From NCBI RefSeq assembly GCF_018917235.1, contig NZ_JAHLOF010000010.1:1-64000 (forward strand): DNA of 64,000 nucleotides, given 5' to 3'. This document shows, one piece after another, positions 16,083-25,399 of the stretch. The stretch comes from Metaclostridioides mangenotii (lineage in GTDB: Bacteria; Bacillota; Clostridia; Peptostreptococcales; Peptostreptococcaceae). The first letter of the stretch is position 1. Each line of letters opens with the position of its first letter. The translations under genes were made by a program, and so were the position numbers. Under the pieces are notes generated by a model. It searched no databases. It was not told the DNA's origin and saw only the letters and a list, made by a program, of their open reading frames with translations.

Positions 16083-17996
16083 ATGAGTAAAAGTTTGTTT
16101 AAAAAAATGTTGCCTTTGGTTGTATGCGTTTTTTGTATGGCATTATTTAGTATTGAAAATAATTTTAAACAAAACCAAACGCCTGAGAATAGAGTAGAAA
16201 CTATGAATAATAATAATGATGAATCCAAAACTGACAAAAAAGATGCTACTAATAAAGTAGAAGATAATACTAATAGTATGAGAGTCAGTTGGAATTTAAA
16301 TTCATTATTTAAGAGCGATGACCATTGGAAAAAAGAAGTAAATAGTTTTAAAAAAGATACTAAGGAGCTTAAAAATTACATAGGTAAAGCTGCTAAGTCT
16401 CAAACGCATTTATCGTTTGCTTTGGAAATAAAAGAAAAGCTGGATATGAGATTTGATAAGCTCTGTGCGTACCCAAAACTAAAAAAAGATATAAATAAAA
16501 ATGACTATAAATACATCGATATGAACGAAGAATTAAATAAAGTAGCAAGTGAATACTCTGCTATTTGTTCGAAATTAGAGCTTGAAATATTAAAAATACC
16601 AAATAATAAATACAAAAAAATAATATCAAACAAAAAAATAAATAAAAAATACGGTAATTATTTGAGGGAGGTAAGAAGGAATAAGTTTTATTATTTGGAT
16701 GATAAATCAGAAAGTGTATTAAATAAAGCGTCATATATTACAGGTCTTCCGGGTAAAGTTTACGAACTTTTCAATAATATGGATAAGAACACTGATATGA
16801 CTCCAGCTGAATACGCTACCCAAATGGAGTCAAATGATAGAGAAGTCAGAAAGACTGCCTACCAAAAAGAGTTTAATGCATATAATGGAAACATAAATAC
16901 TCTTTCTGGGCTTCTGTCGGGTCAAGTTAAGAAAAATATTTTTTATTCTGATGCGAGAGGATATGATTCATCTCTTGAGATGTACCTAAAATCAGATAAT
17001 ATAGATGAAAAGGTGTACAATAACCTAATAACAGTGGTAAATAATAATATGAACGGTCTTCATAAATACACGTCACTTAGAAAAAAAGCTTTAAAAGTGG
17101 ATAAAGTATATACCTACGATATGAATGTTCCAATTGTCAAACCTTTACAGGAAAATATAGGTTACGATAAAGCTCAAGGCATAGTTTACTCCACTTTAGC
17201 TCCTCTAGGTAAAGAGTACAGTGATGTTTTATACAAGGCCTTCAATGAAAGTTGGATAGATGTATATTCTGGAAAAAATAAAGTTAGTGGTGGATATTGT
17301 CTGTCAGTATACGGAAACCACCCTTATATACTATTAAATTATAATAATTCTATTAACGCTGTTTCCACGTTAACACACGAATTGGGACATGCAGTATACG
17401 AATATATGTCATCGCAAAACCAAAATTACTACAATTCTAGTCCGTCTATCTTTACTCATGAAGTAGCATCTACAACTAATGAAGCTTTACTATATGAGAA
17501 GTATATAAGAAATGCAAAAAGCAATGAAGAAAAGGCATACTATATTACTCAATACTTAGACCTAATCAAGAGTACTTTGTTTACTCAGACGATGTATGCA
17601 GAGTTTGAAAAAGAAATTCATGAGATGTCGGAAAAAGGAAAAAGTGTTAATGCTGCAGTTCTAAACGATTTATGGGGAAGTTTACTTCAGAAATACTACG
17701 GCAAAGATTATGAATTAGATCAACTGTCAAAAGTTGGTTGGTCTAGAATACCTCATTTTTATAATAGTTTCTATGTATACAAATATGCAACTGGATGTAG
17801 CGCAGGAGTCACATTTGCTCAAGATATACTTAAAAATGGTCCTGAAAATTACGTTAACTTCTTAAAAGAGGGAGGATCAGATTATCCTATTAATTTATTA
17901 AAAAAACATGGAGTTAACTTATCAAATACCAAACCTATAGAGAACACTATAAATAAATTCAATAGCTTGGTTGATGAACTGGAAAAAATAATTTAA
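16083..17996 (+). CDS. pepF: Secreted or membrane-anchored oligoendopeptidase F (M3 peptidase)
   Basis: Zinc metallopeptidase that cleaves oligopeptides. The 637-residue protein carries the HELGH zinc motif (about residues 431–435) with the downstream Glu ligand in the Glu-Val-Ala-Ser-Thr-x-Asn-Glu stretch around 460. Unlike the usual cytosolic enzyme it starts with a basic segment and a hydrophobic stretch (about 8–22) followed by an Asn/Asp/Lys-rich linker to about residue 70, so it is probably exported or anchored; no clear lipobox is seen. The ATG at 16083 is chosen because AAAGGATGG precedes it. It is a single-gene unit ending in the 18034–18090 hairpin. Confidence 0.9.
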   Translation: MSKSLFKKMLPLVVCVFCMALFSIENNFKQNQTPENRVETMNNNNDESKTDKKDATNKVEDNTNSMRVSWNLNSLFKSDDHWKKEVNSFKKDTKELKNYIGKAAKSQTHLSFALEIKEKLDMRFDKLCAYPKLKKDINKNDYKYIDMNEELNKVASEYSAICSKLELEILKIPNNKYKKIISNKKINKKYGNYLREVRRNKFYYLDDKSESVLNKASYITGLPGKVYELFNNMDKNTDMTPAEYATQMESNDREVRKTAYQKEFNAYNGNINTLSGLLSGQVKKNIFYSDARGYDSSLEMYLKSDNIDEKVYNNLITVVNNNMNGLHKYTSLRKKALKVDKVYTYDMNVPIVKPLQENIGYDKAQGIVYSTLAPLGKEYSDVLYKAFNESWIDVYSGKNKVSGGYCLSVYGNHPYILLNYNNSINAVSTLTHELGHAVYEYMSSQNQNYYNSSPSIFTHEVASTTNEALLYEKYIRNAKSNEEKAYYITQYLDLIKSTLFTQTMYAEFEKEIHEMSEKGKSVNAAVLNDLWGSLLQKYYGKDYELDQLSKVGWSRIPHFYNSFYVYKYATGCSAGVTFAQDILKNGPENYVNFLKEGGSDYPINLLKKHGVNLSNTKPIENTINKFNSLVDELEKII

Positions 17997-18033
17997 TATT
18001 AAATAGAAAATAGAACAAATTAATGTTACAATA

Positions 18034-18090
18034 TATTAAAAGTGCAATCGAGATTAACGGCAGTTTAGCAAATCTATTGCACTTTTAATA
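18034..18090 (+). terminator. Terminator after pepF
   Basis: TATTAAAAGTGCAAT (18034–18048) is perfectly complementary to 18076–18090 around a 27-nt loop, and T's follow. Confidence 0.82.
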
Positions 18091-18157
18091 TTTTAATTCC
18101 AGAGTATTAATCATAGTTTAAATTAAATTAACCTAAAATAGGAGAGGGACTGATTTT

Positions 18158-19072
18158 ATGCAAATGAAAGTTAAAAAGGCAGTAATTCCTGCAGCTGGTT
18201 TAGGGACAAGATTTTTACCCGCCACAAAAGCACAACCAAAAGAGATGTTACCCATAGTTGATAAACCAACTTTACAATATATAATAGAAGAAGCTGTAGC
18301 ATCAGGTATAGAAGAAATACTTATAATAACAGGTAGAAATAAAAAGTCAATAGAAGACCATTTTGATAAATCTGTAGAGCTAGAGCTAGAATTGGAGCAA
18401 AAAGGCAAGAAAGAATTATTAGAAATAGTCCAAAACATATCAAACATGATAGATATACACTACATAAGACAAAAAGAACCAAATGGTCTAGGAGATGCAA
18501 TCTACTGTGCTAGACACTTTATTGGTGATGAGCCGTTCGCAGTTATGCTTGGTGACGATATAGTAGATAATGATGTTCCATGTCTAAAACAACTTATGAA
18601 TGCATATGAAGAATACAGAACAACAGTATTGGGAGTACAAAAAGTTAAGCATGAAGATACTAACAAATACGGTATAATCTCTGCAAAACATATTGAAGAT
18701 AAAGTTTACAAAGTTAAAGATTTAGTTGAAAAACCAAGTCCGGATAAAGCTCCATCAGACATAGCTATTCTTGGTAGATATATAATTACACCAGAGATAT
18801 TTGGAATATTAAAAGATTTGCCACCTGGTAAAGGTGGAGAAGTTCAACTTACTGATGCTTTAAATATATTATCTCAAAAGGAAGCTATGTATGCTTACAA
18901 CTTTGAGGGTAGAAGATACGATGTTGGAGATAAATTAGGTTTTTTACAAGCTACAGTGGATTTTGCACTAAAGAAAGAAGACCTGAAAGATAACTTCCTA
19001 GACTATCTAAAAGCAGTTTGCAAAAGAAATGAACAAAATGAAAAAATAGATAATGTTAAAAGTGGAAAATAA
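18158..19072 (+). CDS. galU: UTP–glucose-1-phosphate uridylyltransferase
   Basis: Makes UDP-glucose from UTP and glucose-1-phosphate for wall and surface polysaccharides. The 304 residues carry the nucleotide-binding signature Pro-Ala-Ala-Gly-Leu-Gly-Thr-Arg-Phe-Leu-Pro at about 11–21, the activating Lys of Lys-Glu-Met-Leu-Pro, Val-Glu-Lys-Pro, and the Gly-Gly-Glu-x-Gln-Leu-Thr-Asp-Ala motif near 227–235. ATG follows AGGAGAGGG. It could also be called gtaB. A tiny membrane-protein gene follows 37 bases downstream. Confidence 0.95.
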   Translation: MQMKVKKAVIPAAGLGTRFLPATKAQPKEMLPIVDKPTLQYIIEEAVASGIEEILIITGRNKKSIEDHFDKSVELELELEQKGKKELLEIVQNISNMIDIHYIRQKEPNGLGDAIYCARHFIGDEPFAVMLGDDIVDNDVPCLKQLMNAYEEYRTTVLGVQKVKHEDTNKYGIISAKHIEDKVYKVKDLVEKPSPDKAPSDIAILGRYIITPEIFGILKDLPPGKGGEVQLTDALNILSQKEAMYAYNFEGRRYDVGDKLGFLQATVDFALKKEDLKDNFLDYLKAVCKRNEQNEKIDNVKSGK

Positions 19073-19109
19073 TTTAACATAATTTTAGCAAAATTGAGGG
19101 TGAGTAAAT

Positions 19110-19223
19110 TTGACTACAAAAAAACAAAAAAAGGCGAACAAGATTATAGCTCTTGGAATTGTAGGCGTATTAGTACTTTCTAGTATAACGGCTGTGTTGA
19201 GTATGATAGCTGGTGTATTGTAA
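19110..19223 (+). CDS. 37-residue single-span membrane microprotein
   Basis: A TTG-started frame of 38 codons follows a clear GAGGGTGAG ribosome binding site. The peptide has a strongly basic N-terminus (Thr-Thr-Lys-Lys-Gln-Lys-Lys-Ala-Asn-Lys) and then one hydrophobic helix filling residues 12–37. The basic-then-hydrophobic layout recalls the small DUF4044-type proteins of Firmicutes, but I cannot confirm the family. It ends 20 bases before a strong terminator and probably shares the galU transcript. Confidence 0.7.
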   Translation: MTTKKQKKANKIIALGIVGVLVLSSITAVLSMIAGVL

Positions 19224-19243
19224 AATATGAAAATAAGTTTATT

Positions 19244-19284
19244 AAATAGATAAATTCAAAAATTGTATTTATCTATTTTTTTTA
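19244..19284 (+). terminator. Terminator after galU and microprotein
   Basis: AAATAGATAAAT (19244–19255) pairs perfectly with ATTTATCTATTT (19267–19278) and runs into a T tract. Confidence 0.88.
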
Positions 19285-19320
19285 TCTATATTTCCATAAA
19301 TTAGTATTAAATCTTACTTA

Positions 19321-19350
19321 TTGACCATAATATATAAATAGTGATATTAT
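19321..19350 (+). promoter_or_regulatory. Promoter of rho
   Basis: TTGACC (19321–19326), an 18-bp spacer ending in an extended TG, and TATTAT (19345–19350). It predicts a leader of about 95 nt before the rho start, where autoregulation by Rho is plausible. Confidence 0.65.
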
Positions 19351-19451
19351 AAGAGTTAATCATCTAAACACAACTTTTCTTTTTCATGCCTTATATTTCT
19401 AATAAAAATTTCAAACATAAAGTTTATAATTTAAAAATAGGGAGGATTATT

Positions 19452-21104
19452 TTGAGTATAGATATTGAGACGCAACCTAAGTTAGATACTAAAACGTTGA
19501 CTGAACTTAGATTGGTTGCAAAAGAATTGAATATAAAATCTATTAGCAAATACAAAAAGGGAGAGCTAATTGATCTTATAAAGAAAGCTATGGAAGAAAA
19601 AGAGGAAACAAATAAAAAAACAGAGGCAAGTGAAAATGCTTCAGGGGAAAAAATAAAAATAGAACAGAAGGAAGTTAGAGAAACTAAATATACAGCAAGA
19701 GATACAAAAATTAATAAATCTGTTTCCGGTGAAAGAAACAATCAAAATATCAATGAAAGCAAAACTCGAAATGAAGTAAGTAGCAAAGATTTTGTTAATA
19801 GAGATATGGTTAATAAAGAAATGAATAGCAAAAGCGAAAATAATAATAGAAACGATTTTAATAACAAATGTGATTCAAGTAATAGAGTTGATAAAGCTAC
19901 ATATAAAGTTAATAGGTCAAATTACAACAATGGAAAGGTAAATTACATGCCTAAACAAGTTGAAGAATCAAAAATTGTTGATGAGTTTAATACATCTAAA
20001 GAAGATGAAGTAGTTGGGGTATTAGAAATACTTCAAGATGGATTCGGATTTTTAAGGGGCTCAAATTATTTATCTACAGAAGAGGATGTTTACGTATCAC
20101 CTTCTCAAATTAGAAGATTTAATATGAAAACTGGTGATAAAGTAAAGGGTATAACAAGACATCCTAAGAGTGGAGAAAAGTTTAGAGCGTTATTGTACGT
20201 ACAAAAAATTAATGATGAAAATCCTGATACTGCAATAAATAGAGTGAACTTTGAACTTTTGACTCCGATATATCCAGAGGAAAGATTGAATTTAGAAAAG
20301 AGCCAAAGTGAAATTGCTACAAGGTTGATAGATCTAATATCTCCGATAGGAAAAGGGCAGAGAGGTCTTATTGTAGCACCTCCAAAAGCTGGTAAAACAG
20401 TATTGCTAAAGAGTGTCGCAAACAGCATATCTAGAAACTATCCTGATGTAGATTTAATTGTATTATTGATAGACGAAAGACCAGAAGAAGTTACAGATAT
20501 GAAGGAGTCAATAGATGGAGAAGTTATATACTCTACTTTTGATCAGGCGTCAAGTCACCATGTCAAAGTAGCTGAGATGGTATTAAATAGAGCACAAAGA
20601 TTGGTTGAGCATGGTAAGGATGTAGTTATTCTTTTAGATAGTATAACTAGACTCGCAAGAGCTTACAATTTAACTATATCTCCAACTGGTAGAACTTTAT
20701 CCGGAGGTTTGGATCCAGGAGCGCTTTATGGACCCAAGAAATTTTTTGGAGCGGCTAGAAATATCAGGCAAGGTGGGTCTTTGACTATTTTGGGAACTGC
20801 CTTAGTAGAGACAGGTTCTAGAATGGACGACCTAATATTTGAGGAATTTAAGGGTACAGGTAATATGGAACTACACTTAGATAGAAAGTTAGCTGAAAAG
20901 AGAATATTCCCTGCTGTAGATGTATACAAGTCAGGAACAAGAAGAGAAGACTTACTGCTTTCAGAAGCAGAAAAGTCTGTTTTATGGAAGCTAAGAAGAG
21001 AAATGAGCAACAACTCTATTCTCGAAATTACAGATAAAATGATAGAATTATTAAAAAAGACAAAAAATAATGATGAGTTTATTAAATCGAGTAAATCTAT
21101 ATAA
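19452..21104 (+). CDS. rho: Transcription termination factor Rho with Asn-rich insertion
   Basis: Hexameric RNA-dependent ATPase that ends transcription. The protein has 550 residues against about 420 in E. coli. Residues 1–47 form the N-terminal helical (SAP-like) domain, the cold-shock RNA-binding domain begins near 187 with Gly-Phe-Gly-Phe-Leu-Arg, and the ATPase core has Walker A (Pro-Pro-Lys-Ala-Gly-Lys-Thr) near 312–318 plus the Arg-Pro-Glu-Glu-Val-Thr-Asp-Met motif. Between the first two domains (about 50–180) lies a low-complexity segment rich in Lys/Glu and then Asn/Ser. The TTG at 19452 follows GGGAGG and gives a proper domain start; an upstream in-frame ATG is disfavoured. Confidence 0.96.
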   Translation: MSIDIETQPKLDTKTLTELRLVAKELNIKSISKYKKGELIDLIKKAMEEKEETNKKTEASENASGEKIKIEQKEVRETKYTARDTKINKSVSGERNNQNINESKTRNEVSSKDFVNRDMVNKEMNSKSENNNRNDFNNKCDSSNRVDKATYKVNRSNYNNGKVNYMPKQVEESKIVDEFNTSKEDEVVGVLEILQDGFGFLRGSNYLSTEEDVYVSPSQIRRFNMKTGDKVKGITRHPKSGEKFRALLYVQKINDENPDTAINRVNFELLTPIYPEERLNLEKSQSEIATRLIDLISPIGKGQRGLIVAPPKAGKTVLLKSVANSISRNYPDVDLIVLLIDERPEEVTDMKESIDGEVIYSTFDQASSHHVKVAEMVLNRAQRLVEHGKDVVILLDSITRLARAYNLTISPTGRTLSGGLDPGALYGPKKFFGAARNIRQGGSLTILGTALVETGSRMDDLIFEEFKGTGNMELHLDRKLAEKRIFPAVDVYKSGTRREDLLLSEAEKSVLWKLRREMSNNSILEITDKMIELLKKTKNNDEFIKSSKSI

Positions 21105-21245
21105 ATAATGTTTAAATAGCAAATTTACAACAAATAGTAATACATGATAATTGAGATATATATAAATTAATTCTAACAATAAAAAATTTTGTATAAAATA
21201 TAATAAAAAACAAACATAAGTTGGAATTATAGGAACAAAATGTTC

Positions 21246-21274
21246 TTGAATGCCATAATAACTTGTGCTATAAT
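21246..21274 (+). promoter_or_regulatory. Strong vegetative promoter of rpmE
   Basis: TTGAAT (21246–21251), 17-bp spacer ending TGC (extended -10), and consensus TATAAT (21269–21274). Transcription should start near 21281, giving a leader of about 65 nt. An imperfect palindrome GAAC-AAAAT-GTTC abuts the -35. Confidence 0.82.
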
Positions 21275-21346
21275 GGTGTAGTTGTTAATGTAGAAAATAA
21301 CTTAAAAGTTAAAGTTAATGTTTAAATAAAGAGAGAGGTGATTCTA

Positions 21347-21547
21347 GTGCAAAAAGAAATACAACCAAAATACAATCCAGTTGAAGTACACTGTGCTTGT
21401 GGAAACACTTTTATTGCTGGTTCAACTAAGGACGAAATAAAAGTTGAAATTTGTTCAGAGTGCCATCCATTCTACACAGGTAAACAAAAGAATGTGGAAA
21501 AAGGTGGAAGAATCGACAAGTTCAAAAAGAGATTCAATATGGACTAA
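21347..21547 (+). CDS. rpmE: 50S ribosomal protein L31 (zinc-binding form)
   Basis: Ribosomal protein joining the two subunits at the central protuberance. The 66 residues include four cysteines (Cys-x-Cys near 16–18 and Cys-x-x-Cys near 37–40), the zinc-binding version, followed by His-Pro-Phe-Tyr-Thr-Gly. GTG 21347 is chosen because AGAGAGGTG lies ahead of it; a GTG 9 bases upstream is part of that ribosome binding site. It follows rho as in B. subtilis and has its own promoter and terminator. Confidence 0.96.
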   Translation: MQKEIQPKYNPVEVHCACGNTFIAGSTKDEIKVEICSECHPFYTGKQKNVEKGGRIDKFKKRFNMD

Positions 21548-21554
21548 ATGTTAT

Positions 21555-21592
21555 AAAAGTGGAGTTGGAGCGTACCAACTCCTATTTTATTA
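21555..21592 (+). terminator. Terminator after rpmE
   Basis: GGAGTTGG (21561–21568) pairs with CCAACTCC (21575–21582) and is followed by TATTTTATT. Confidence 0.75.
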
Positions 21593-21663
21593 CCCAAATT
21601 CGGTTAAATATGTTAAAATTCTTATAAGTTATTTATATTAAGATATATTTAAAGGAGTGGACT

Positions 21664-22584
21664 ATGAAAAAACAATCAGTTGGTGGTCAAGCGGTTATCG
21701 AAGGCGTGATGATGCAATCGAAAGACCATAGGTCAATTGCAGTTAGAATGACAAATGGAGAGATCACCGTTAAAAAAGAGGCAATAAAAAGTTGGGTAAG
21801 AGATAAAAAATTAGACAAAGTACCTTTTATAAGAGGTGGTTTGATTATGATAGAGACTATGATAGAAGGAGTAAAAAGTTTAAACTATTCTTCTGAGGTT
21901 TTTTTGGAAGAAGATGATGAAGAAGAAGATAAGTTCGATATTTTTATTAAAAAGATATTTAAAGATAAAGCAAATGATGTGATAATATTTTTATCAATGG
22001 CACTTGCTATGGTATTATCAGTTGGATTATTTGTACTGATACCTACACTTGTAGGTGGCCTTTTCGCTAGTTTTATAAAAAATGATATTATATTAAATCT
22101 TATTGAGGGGATGATAAGAATATGTATTTTATTTACATATATAGTATTAGTATCAAAAAGTAAAGACATTGAGAGAGTATTTCAGTATCACGGAGCTGAG
22201 CACAAGTCAATTCACTGCTATGAAAACGATGAGGAGTTGACAGTAGAAAATGCTAGAAAATTTAAAAGACTTCATCCTAGATGTGGAACTAATTTTTTGT
22301 TTATAGTTATGGCTACATCTATAATATTATTCTCATTTTTTGGTTGGCCAAATCCTATTGTAAGGATTGCTGTTAGGATTATATGCATACCAGTCGTTTC
22401 AGGAATTGCCTATGAGATTATAAGATTGCTTGGAAAATACGACAATAAGTTAACCAGAGTTATAGCTTACCCAGGTATGATGCTACAGTACTTTACTACA
22501 AAAGATCCTGATGATGATCAACTAGAGGTAGCTTTAGAGTCTTTAAAAACCGTATTGAATGGAGAAAAAAGGGAGATATTATGA
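21664..22584 (+). CDS. DUF1385 membrane protein (YqhQ-like)
   Basis: A 306-residue protein of the DUF1385 family, function not established. The N-terminal soluble part has the signature Gly-Gly-Gln-Ala-Val-Ile-Glu-Gly-Val-Met-Met (about 7–17) and Arg-Gly-Gly. Several membrane helices lie between about 105 and 160 and about 215 and 260, with a conserved His-Gly-Ala-Glu-His-Lys loop between them. An acidic run of Glu/Asp is near 80–90. Its stop overlaps the prmC start by 4 bases (ATGA). The neighbourhood with rpmE, prmC and prfA is common in clostridia, hinting at a role tied to translation or the membrane, but this is only context. Confidence 0.9.
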   Translation: MKKQSVGGQAVIEGVMMQSKDHRSIAVRMTNGEITVKKEAIKSWVRDKKLDKVPFIRGGLIMIETMIEGVKSLNYSSEVFLEEDDEEEDKFDIFIKKIFKDKANDVIIFLSMALAMVLSVGLFVLIPTLVGGLFASFIKNDIILNLIEGMIRICILFTYIVLVSKSKDIERVFQYHGAEHKSIHCYENDEELTVENARKFKRLHPRCGTNFLFIVMATSIILFSFFGWPNPIVRIAVRIICIPVVSGIAYEIIRLLGKYDNKLTRVIAYPGMMLQYFTTKDPDDDQLEVALESLKTVLNGEKREIL

Positions 22585-23456
22585 TTATCAGAGACTTAAT
22601 AAAAATATACTCAGATAAATTATTAGACATAAGCGATACAGCTAGATTAGATATAGAAATGTTACTTTGTAGAGCATTGGGTGATGTCGATAGAATTTAT
22701 ATACACATGAATATAGATGCAGAATTAGAAAAAGAAATAGAACTAGAATTCATGAGAATGTTTGAAGATAGGTTATCAGGAAGACCTATTGCTTATATAT
22801 TAAATAACAGAGAATTTATGGGTCTTGATTATTATGTAGCAGAAGGTGTATTAATACCAAGACCAGATACAGAGATATTAGTTGAAGAGATTATAGAAAT
22901 ATACAAAGATAAAAATAACAACTCAAAAAAACCTAAAGATCAAATAAAAATAGTAGAAATAGGAACTGGATCAGGAGCTATAGCTGTTAGTTTAGCTAAG
23001 TACTTAGAAGACAGTGAAGTGATTTCGCTAGATATATCAGACAAAGCACTGCAAATAGGAGAAAGAAATGCTATTGATAATGATGTAATTGATAGGGTGA
23101 CTTTTAAAAAATCAAATTTATTCTCCGCTATTGAAAGTGAGAATTTAAAGTTTGATGTTGTGGTCTCGAATCCGCCGTATATTAGAAGATCTGATATGAA
23201 TGAACTTCAAACACAGGTTAAGGATTTTGAGCCCACACTAGCTCTAGATGGAGGAGTAGATGGTCTAGATTTTTATAGGAACATAACTAGAGAAGCTAAA
23301 AAATATCTAGTGCATGGTGGAATGTTAGCTTATGAAGTTGGACATGACCAGGCAGAAGACGTAACAAATATACTTAAAGAAGAGGGATTTAAAAAAATAT
23401 ACACAAAGAAAGACCTACAATCAATTGATAGAGTTGTTATAGGGATTAATTTATGA
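22581..23456 (+). CDS. prmC: Release factor glutamine methyltransferase
   Basis: SAM-dependent enzyme that methylates the Gln of the GGQ motif in release factors. The 291 residues comprise an N-terminal helical domain (to about 85) and a Rossmann methyltransferase domain with Glu-Ile-Gly-Thr-Gly-Ser-Gly near 126–132 and the catalytic Asn-Pro-Pro-Tyr near 197–200. It is translationally coupled to the DUF1385 gene and precedes its own substrate gene prfA by 42 bases, the usual pairing. Confidence 0.96.
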   Translation: MIIRDLIKIYSDKLLDISDTARLDIEMLLCRALGDVDRIYIHMNIDAELEKEIELEFMRMFEDRLSGRPIAYILNNREFMGLDYYVAEGVLIPRPDTEILVEEIIEIYKDKNNNSKKPKDQIKIVEIGTGSGAIAVSLAKYLEDSEVISLDISDKALQIGERNAIDNDVIDRVTFKKSNLFSAIESENLKFDVVVSNPPYIRRSDMNELQTQVKDFEPTLALDGGVDGLDFYRNITREAKKYLVHGGMLAYEVGHDQAEDVTNILKEEGFKKIYTKKDLQSIDRVVIGINL

Positions 23457-23498
23457 TAAAATATAAGACTGAGAAGTTACGATGAAGAGGTGAGGGTT

Positions 23499-24563
23499 AT
23501 GCTAAAAAAATTAGAAGTATTAGAAGATACATATAAAAATTTGAGCGAAAAAATCGGAGATCCTGAAATAATAAACGATCAAAAAACTTGGCAAAAATAT
23601 GTTAAAGAGCACTCGGATTTAGAGCCGATAATAATGAAATATAGAGAGTACAAAGAAGTTTTAAATAATATAAATGAGTCAAAAGAAATCTTACAAGAAG
23701 AATCGGATGAAGATCTAAGAGAACTTGCAAAAATGGAACTTTCAGAGAACGAAGAAAAAGTAGAACCAATTGAGAGCGAAATAAAAATATTACTACTTCC
23801 AAAAGATCCTAATGATGACAAAAGTGTTATCGTAGAGGTTAGAGGTGGAGCAGGTGGAGATGAAGCCGCACTATTTGCAGGAAATCTTTTCAGAATGTAT
23901 ACTAGATACGCTGAGAGAAGAGGCTGGAAGATGGAGCTTCTTAGTTCTAATGAGACTGGAGTTGGCGGTTATAAAGAGGTTTCATTTATGATAAAAGGAA
24001 AGGGAGCTTACTCAAGACTTAAATATGAATCAGGAGTACACAGAGTTCAAAGAATACCTACTACAGAATCAGGTGGTAGAATCCATACTTCAACTGCAAC
24101 AGTGGCAGTTTTACCAGAAGTTGAGGATGTAGAAGTAGATATAAATCCAAATGATATTAGAGTAGACGTTTTCCGTTCTTCTGGAAATGGTGGACAGAGT
24201 GTAAATACAACGGATTCAGCTGTTAGGGTAACTCATATACCAACAGGTGAAGTTGTCTCATGTCAAGATGGAAAATCACAGTTAAAGAATAAAGAGCAAG
24301 CATTAAAGATACTAAAAGCTAGACTTTACGATAAAGCTTTAGCAGAGCAGAACAAAGATATAGCAGCGGAGAGAAAGAGTCAAGTAGGTACTGGAGATAG
24401 ATCTGAGAGAATCAGAACTTATAACTTCCCACAAGGAAGAATAAGTGATCACAGAATAAACTTAACTTTATACAAGCTGGATTCATTTTTAGATGGTGAT
24501 ATAGACGAAATGATAGATGCTTTAATTACTGTTGATCAAACAGAAAAAATGACGGCAATATAA
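23499..24563 (+). CDS. prfA: Peptide chain release factor 1
   Basis: Decodes UAA and UAG and triggers peptide release. The 354 residues contain the catalytic GGQ at 231–233 and the RF1-type region around Arg-Ile-Pro-Thr-Thr-Glu-Ser-Gly. ATG 23499 is used because GAGGTGAGGG lies just upstream; an in-frame GTG 9 bases earlier is part of that site. It ends in a strong terminator, so prmC and prfA close this operon. Confidence 0.97.
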   Translation: MLKKLEVLEDTYKNLSEKIGDPEIINDQKTWQKYVKEHSDLEPIIMKYREYKEVLNNINESKEILQEESDEDLRELAKMELSENEEKVEPIESEIKILLLPKDPNDDKSVIVEVRGGAGGDEAALFAGNLFRMYTRYAERRGWKMELLSSNETGVGGYKEVSFMIKGKGAYSRLKYESGVHRVQRIPTTESGGRIHTSTATVAVLPEVEDVEVDINPNDIRVDVFRSSGNGGQSVNTTDSAVRVTHIPTGEVVSCQDGKSQLKNKEQALKILKARLYDKALAEQNKDIAAERKSQVGTGDRSERIRTYNFPQGRISDHRINLTLYKLDSFLDGDIDEMIDALITVDQTEKMTAI

Positions 24564-24572
24564 TAGAAATTA

Positions 24573-24623
24573 AAGGGTTGTCTCAATCTAAGAATTACTT
24601 CAGATTTTGAGACAACTTTTTTT
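24573..24623 (+). terminator. Terminator after prfA
   Basis: GTTGTCTCAA (24577–24586) pairs with TTGAGACAAC (24607–24616), followed by seven T's. Confidence 0.9.
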
Positions 24624-24688
24624 GTATGTATATGTAGTCATGTTATACCATCTCGAAGTATATACTTTTTATATACAGGGGGGATAAT

Positions 24689-25369
24689 ATGATACTAAAG
24701 GTGACAATGATTGGATTAATAGCCGGTGTCGTAGGAACAGGAATGGGTGGATTAATCTCTGCTTTATTTAGGAAAAAAGTAGACAAATATATAAATTTTT
24801 TTATGGGCCTATCTGGTGGAATAATGTTGGCAGTAGTAGTTTTCGATTTAATGAGAGAATCAATGAATGCAATGGGGATATTGGGTGCTGTATTATTCAC
24901 ATTTTTAGGTGCTGTATTGACAATGTACATAAAAACAAAACTTCACTTTTCTGGAGATGCCAGATCGGGATACTTAATTTTTATAAGTATACTTATGCAT
25001 AATCTTCCAGAGGGACTAGCAATAGGTTCTTCATTTATGTCGACAGAAAAGTTAGGTATAACACTTGCCATAGTAATTGGTCTTCATAATATTCCAGAGG
25101 GGTTAGCAATGGCTCTTGGTCTTATTGGAAGCAAGATGAAGTTAGGTAAGGTTATACTATTAACACTAATTGCAGGCATACCGATGGGAATAGGAAGTTT
25201 TCTAGGAGTATACTTTGCGGGAATATTCAGTTCTCTTATAGGTGTTTTTTTAGCTATGGCTGCTGGAACAATGATATACGTTGTATTAGAGGAAATATTT
25301 CCAAAATCGCGAAGTATGTACTGTGTTTTGGGTTTTTTAATTGGAACACTGATAGTGGGTTATATCTAA
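24689..25369 (+). CDS. ZIP-family divalent metal transporter
   Basis: Inner-membrane importer for zinc or related divalent metals. The 226 residues form about eight helices. The metal-site signatures HNLPEG (from His104) and HNIPEG (from His133) in helices 4 and 5 are intact, as in ZupT-type proteins. ATG after CAGGGGGG. It starts a new unit after the prfA terminator; tsaC follows 30 bases downstream. Substrate specificity cannot be read from sequence. Confidence 0.92.
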   Translation: MILKVTMIGLIAGVVGTGMGGLISALFRKKVDKYINFFMGLSGGIMLAVVVFDLMRESMNAMGILGAVLFTFLGAVLTMYIKTKLHFSGDARSGYLIFISILMHNLPEGLAIGSSFMSTEKLGITLAIVIGLHNIPEGLAMALGLIGSKMKLGKVILLTLIAGIPMGIGSFLGVYFAGIFSSLIGVFLAMAAGTMIYVVLEEIFPKSRSMYCVLGFLIGTLIVGYI

Positions 25370-25399
25370 ATCATAATTGAGAAGGTGGGGATACGTAAG

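Noticed and set aside
21233..21245. LexA/SOS box near the rpmE promoter
   Set aside because: GAAC and GTTC are separated by five bases instead of the four of the Firmicute consensus, and a ribosomal protein gene is an unlikely SOS target.
21444..21641. 65-codon frame overlapping the end of rpmE
   Set aside because: Out of frame with rpmE, runs through its terminator and has no ribosome binding site.
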